Assembly (NCBI GenBank): GCA_947184155.2
Contig: CAMXCT020001149.1
Span: forward strand, 1 to 64,000
Direction of reading: 5' to 3'
DNA from: Cladocopium goreaui
Taxonomy: Eukaryota > Sar > Dinophyceae > Suessiales > Symbiodiniaceae
Length of the DNA: 64,000 nt
Shown here: in pieces, positions 60,350 through 64,000 of the stretch
How positions within the stretch are numbered: the stretch's first letter is position 1
Layout of the letters: every line of letters starts with the position of its first letter
Program-made: the position numbers and the translations under genes
The notes under the pieces: generated by a model
Told to the model about the DNA's origin: nothing
Databases searched by the model: none
The model's input: only the letters and a program-made list of their open reading frames with translations

Positions 60350-60792
60350 AGAGACGACGCGAGGCTGGTCGTCGTAAGGCCAAGCGTCAGGCTTGGAAGA
60401 ACAGGCAGAAGGAGGCACTCGAGTACTTCGCTGCACAGAGGAGAGAAGAGGAATCGAGGCCAACACCTACGTCTGAGGTTGTGACAGGGTCGAGATTGCC
60501 AGGTCAGAGAAGGGTCGTCCGAAGGATGTACAACCCTCAGTCAAACAAGAGAGAGGAGTTGCAGATCGATACAAGAAACCCGAAAGCTGAGGAAGACAAA
60601 GGACCCGCCTTTGTAAGGTCCTTCAGTGGATTCAGCTGGAAGAATCCGAGAGGTCTGAAGTGTGGTCATTGTGGACAGAAAGGCCACATTATCTCTCAGT
60701 GTCCTGAGATGGAGAGAAGGGTGAGCCTTACTCATGGGCGTGTGACTCTGACGCCACGAGGACAGCACCAGCCAGACTACTGTGGGCGATGA
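60343..60792 (+). CDS. Small ORF with a zinc knuckle downstream of copia RNase H
   Basis: The frame opens with TTG and has no good ATG near its start. It encodes a highly basic helix (LKRRREAGRRKAKRQ) and, near the end, a zinc knuckle CGHCGQKGHIISQC (C-x2-C-x4-H-x4-C). It probably continues the Ala-rich tail of the preceding frame after a frameshift. A nucleic-acid-binding role is likely. Such a knuckle after RNase H is not standard for copia. Confidence 0.45.
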   Translation: MLKRRREAGRRKAKRQAWKNRQKEALEYFAAQRREEESRPTPTSEVVTGSRLPGQRRVVRRMYNPQSNKREELQIDTRNPKAEEDKGPAFVRSFSGFSWKNPRGLKCGHCGQKGHIISQCPEMERRVSLTHGRVTLTPRGQHQPDYCGR

Positions 60793-63700
60793 GGTTGCCC
60801 CGGGTGATTCAATTTCACAGGTTGGATTGACCCAGGAGACACTGAGGTTGCACAACAAGAGGCCACAATGGTGGCCATTTTGTTTTAAGGGTGGGTGGGT
60901 GGGACCGTCCTGCCCCACGCGCGATGGTTTGACCCCCCCTCCGCACCCCCACCGGCGTGGGGCAAGACCTATGCCATATCGAAAGCGATAGAATTCCCCG
61001 CTTGGAAAAAGATCTCCGTTGTGGTCAGCCACGTTTTGAACTTGTCCAGACATGTTGTGAAGTTCCTTTTTATTTGGAGAGTTGTTTTTGGCGTTTTGCG
61101 TATATATGTATATATACGATTAAGTTTGTTATATATACATATATATTTACCCCGTTTTTATAGCGAGGTTTGTTTGTGCGTAGTGTGCAGGTGTGAGGAG
61201 TGAACGTGTTGCAATAAAACAATGATGCTTAACATTGAGGCCCTGCGGTTCAAAACTAAAAAGGCGAGTGTGCTCCAGCTGTCTCTTTGCAAAAACGAGT
61301 TGCACGACAGCATTCGCGGTGAGGCATAGATGGATGGCGTTGATTTTCAAAATGCTTTGATCAAACTGTGGATGTCATCAACATGTGTCAGCCTGTGCCA
61401 AGACAAGAGAAAATCTGCTTGTTTCTGAACTTGATGGCTGGAGGACATGAGAGTGCCACCCCAATACGCAAACATACTCCTCTGGATTGTATATCAGTGA
61501 AGGTCTTTTGCGAACAGTGTCCACAACGATTGGACCACTCCAGGGGAATAGTGGCAACTCCCCTTTAACATGTATTTTTCTTTCCATGCAATGGAAGGGC
61601 GGCTACTCAGCTACTCCCAATGAACGTAATGCCACCTAGTGTTTCAGTGCTGGACGTTGTTGCATGTGCAGTGGTGGTGGAAACAATGCAGTGAACCCAG
61701 ACTCCACAGCCCTGAGGATGAGTCTGAAACATTTGTGTTCATGCTCACTCCCATGCATGGCCCGAACACCAAAACATTCACCGAGACAAACGGAGCTGGA
61801 AACTCTGGGCGTTCATGTGAGATTGCATCGATTTTTCATGGACATTCACATGCGTGACACAGGGGAGCAAGTGGGAAGAGACCGCGCCGGTACCATTGCA
61901 TCGCATTGAGAATATTCAAACTGTGAACCCGTCATGTACTTGTACATTTGTGTTAGTGTTCATAGTTAGAATCCAGAATTTTCTCCTTGGTCCGATTGAG
62001 ATTTTTTCTCTCCACCATGCCCTATGTTCCACCGATTTGTTGAACTTACCCCCTTTTTGTGCATGTGATGGTGTTTACCCCGGATTTGGTCAGGGCAGGG
62101 TTTAAAAACCGTTTTTTTTGAAAAATGTTTTCTTTGGTTACATTTGGCTCACACAGTATTCTGGACCCGCTGGTTATTCTATTTGTTGTAGCCTTACTTC
62201 TGACCTTTTCCGCGCCATGCCCAAAAAGGGAAAATGCACGCAACAGCCGCCATGTCGTTTCTTAAATTTGTCGCAGGTTCGGTATCACTTAACATATTGG
62301 CACGTGAATAAACGGAAACCAAACTGTGAACTTGTGAAACCACATTGTTCCTGAGGGTTATTCATTAGACGTACGTGTGTTCCATGGACCTGCCATTTTG
62401 TAACAACTCATCGTGGTTCGTCCAACTTGATTTTTGTTCAAAAGTTTCGTAAAACAATCAACTTTTTGTGTTGTGCTGGTTGCATTGTTTTGGTGAATTT
62501 AGCGGTGTTCCCGAAACAATTGTTATTGACTAAAACAAACATTTTTCAATGCGTTGAACTGTCCAACGATTGAAAAAACACAATGGGCTTTGACTTGCCA
62601 TCAAACTCCATCTAGTAGGTGGCGCACTCAACCATTTAAGTGTATTCGATTTTATTGCGTGAATTTCGAAAACATGTTTGTCCCCGATTTTCAGGTCAAA
62701 AATCACAATCGTTGGTGTTTCCCTTCTTCTTTTGGCAATTATAAACATGTTTCTGGAACCCTTTGGCTCCAGCGATAGCCGCATCGCCCCGTTGCCTTGG
62801 CTGTGAGAGCAAAATAAGTGCTCCATTTTTGGCCAAGAGATTTTTTGTAGCCTTCCTTAAAATTTCCAGCGCCTCGGCCAAATTTCAGAATATATTTATA
62901 TGGGCCCCTGATCTCGTTATGTAAGACCTATAAGATCCCCGAAATGGTCATTGGATTTTTTTTCGGGCAGTGCACAATTGACATTTACCCTTTGCAAATT
63001 CAGATGGGTTTGTTGTACAAAACCTCAGACTATATACCAAGATGATCCAAGATGCAATTTCATTTGATTTGGGGTAGCATTTGGTAATTTCACACAACGA
63101 TGGAAAATAACCACTTTGAACAGGTAAATCATCTATATGTGGGCGATTCTCCACATCTATCTCAAATTATCAAAAGGTACAATGGGTTGGTGAATCCAAA
63201 AACCAACAGCAGAGCATGTTGAGATGAAGGAGCGTGAGTATTCCTCAAAAGATAGAATGCCCTCAGAAATTCAAAAAGCGTATGGTTAGTTCAAACACAC
63301 AATCTTCAATTTTCCAGATGAATCGTTTTTTTGTCACCAAGGTAATGGCCTCTAAGAAGCAGACCATGGCAGCAGCTGCAGGTGGGAGTTGTTGGAAACC
63401 ATATTGATATTTCCTCAGGGGAAAAAAATCAGATTCCAAATCAGCAAAAACATGTTTGAAATGAGAATTTTAACCTCTTGCTGACTGGGGATGCCATATC
63501 GTGTTTTCCGTAGTTCAGGTGGTTGTTTCATCATAGAACATGTTACTGACATAGGTTCACAATTGGAAGTGGCGCAGGATCCTTCAGGTCTGAGTGTGGT
63601 TGTTTTGAGACTGGTCGCAATTCACAGGTGTTTCCATTCTTGGGGGATGCCTAAAAATGGAGACATGCACAGTGTTAAAAGCTTCGACTGTGCTACTCCC

Positions 63701-64000
63701 ACTGTCAAGACATTGACCTGAAAAGATCGCAATCAATTTCAAGAAGATGTATTCGTTCCAAAATTGAAGACCTCATGAATCAAAACAGCGGATTGCGAGA
63801 AGGAAACCAATCGCGGGGAGCCACAACTGAGAAACCCCAGTTGACACTTGGACACAGCCGATCCCATCACCCTATTGAATATCCACAATATGCGACCCCA
63901 AAATGAACATATCCATTATCTAAGCTAAGAATTTTAGGCTGGGATTGAATTTAGAGGGAAGGGATTATGGTGTCCCAACATTGACCAATCGAAAGTAACG
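60793..64000. other. AT-rich region without supportable genes
   Basis: It begins with a G-rich stretch (GGTGGGTGGGTGGG near 60890) and TA-rich palindromes (61100-61150; CGTATATA-TGTA-TATATACG among them) that may belong to the copia 3' region. Beyond ~61.2 kb all ORFs are short, on both strands, without recognisable domains. No tRNA, rRNA or element end was identified. Confidence 0.5.

Larger units (their letters stand above)
45712..60792 (+). mobile_element. Ty1/copia retrotransposon, interrupted by a DIRS-order element
   Basis: Gag, zinc knuckles, aspartic protease, integrase, RT and RNase H follow in copia order between 54158 and ~59700. The gag is split by the insertion at 45778-54164. 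Several frameshifts and a stop show it is inactive. I could not match LTRs: sequences upstream of 45.7 kb and downstream of 60.8 kb share no obvious direct repeat. Confidence 0.75.

Noticed and set aside
44800..61600. LTRs of the copia element
   Set aside because: I compared sequence upstream of 45.7 kb and downstream of 60.8 kb and found no convincing direct repeat. The repeats near 46 and 53-54 kb belong to the inserted DIRS-order element.
61200..64000. Host gene or tRNA in the right-hand AT-rich region
   Set aside because: ORFs are short, on both strands and without domains; no cloverleaf was recognised by eye.

Overview
The window looks like repeat-rich nuclear DNA of a eukaryotic microbe, most likely a dinoflagellate (Symbiodiniaceae-like). 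This is inferred from content: a LINE-type endonuclease/reverse transcriptase lying directly behind a cytosine-C5 DNA methyltransferase (a combination reported from Symbiodinium retrotransposons), a DIRS-order element with a methyltransferase-like domain, and a Ty1/copia element. I found no convincing host gene, rRNA, tRNA or CRISPR array. Almost every supportable coding region belongs to a mobile element.

Layout, left to right. (1) 1-4954, plus strand: a frameshifted copy (copy A) of a two-ORF module. ORF-a carries glycosyltransferase-A-like motifs followed by an alpha/beta-hydrolase-like domain; ORF-b carries a superfamily-1, Upf1-like helicase. (2) 4955-7515: pyrimidine-rich spacer with one copy of a recurring short motif and a strong GC hairpin. 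(3) 19035 down to 7516, minus strand: four collinear ORFs that overlap or nearly touch. In order they are a 1263-aa protein ending in a degenerate ubiquitin-specific-protease-like fold, a 1010-aa DNMT3-like cytosine methyltransferase, a 139-aa ORF, and a 1447-aa endonuclease/RT. Five copies of the short motif lie just upstream at 19.12-19.62 kb. (4) 20.9-26.9 kb, plus strand: a second, frameshifted LINE of the same family. It keeps its RNase H and has a C-terminal extension with polymerase-palm-like motifs. (5) 26.9-32.5 kb: non-coding DNA with a 654-bp tandem duplication and five copies of a hairpin showing compensatory changes. (6) 32.6-42.9 kb, plus strand: an intact copy (copy B) of the ORF-a/ORF-b module, preceded by a 574-aa ORF. 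(7) 45.7-60.8 kb: a copia element whose gag is split by a DIRS-order element at 45.78-54.16 kb. The inserted element has the A1-interior-B1-A2-B2 split direct repeats typical of tyrosine-recombinase retroelements. (8) 60.8-64 kb: AT-rich DNA with no gene that I can support.

The most unusual content is the set of accessory enzymes around the LINE machinery: methyltransferase, pseudo-deubiquitinase, glycosyltransferase-like, hydrolase-like and SF1 helicase. Several consecutive ORFs are joined by tiny overlaps, by a stop-start junction (TAACAATG) or by a required change of frame. I infer, without proof, that the helicase module and the methyltransferase/LINE module may be parts of one giant composite element family. 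The shared short motif at 5.15 kb and 19.1-19.6 kb is the main sequence link. Family assignments rest on motifs read by eye; no database search was possible.
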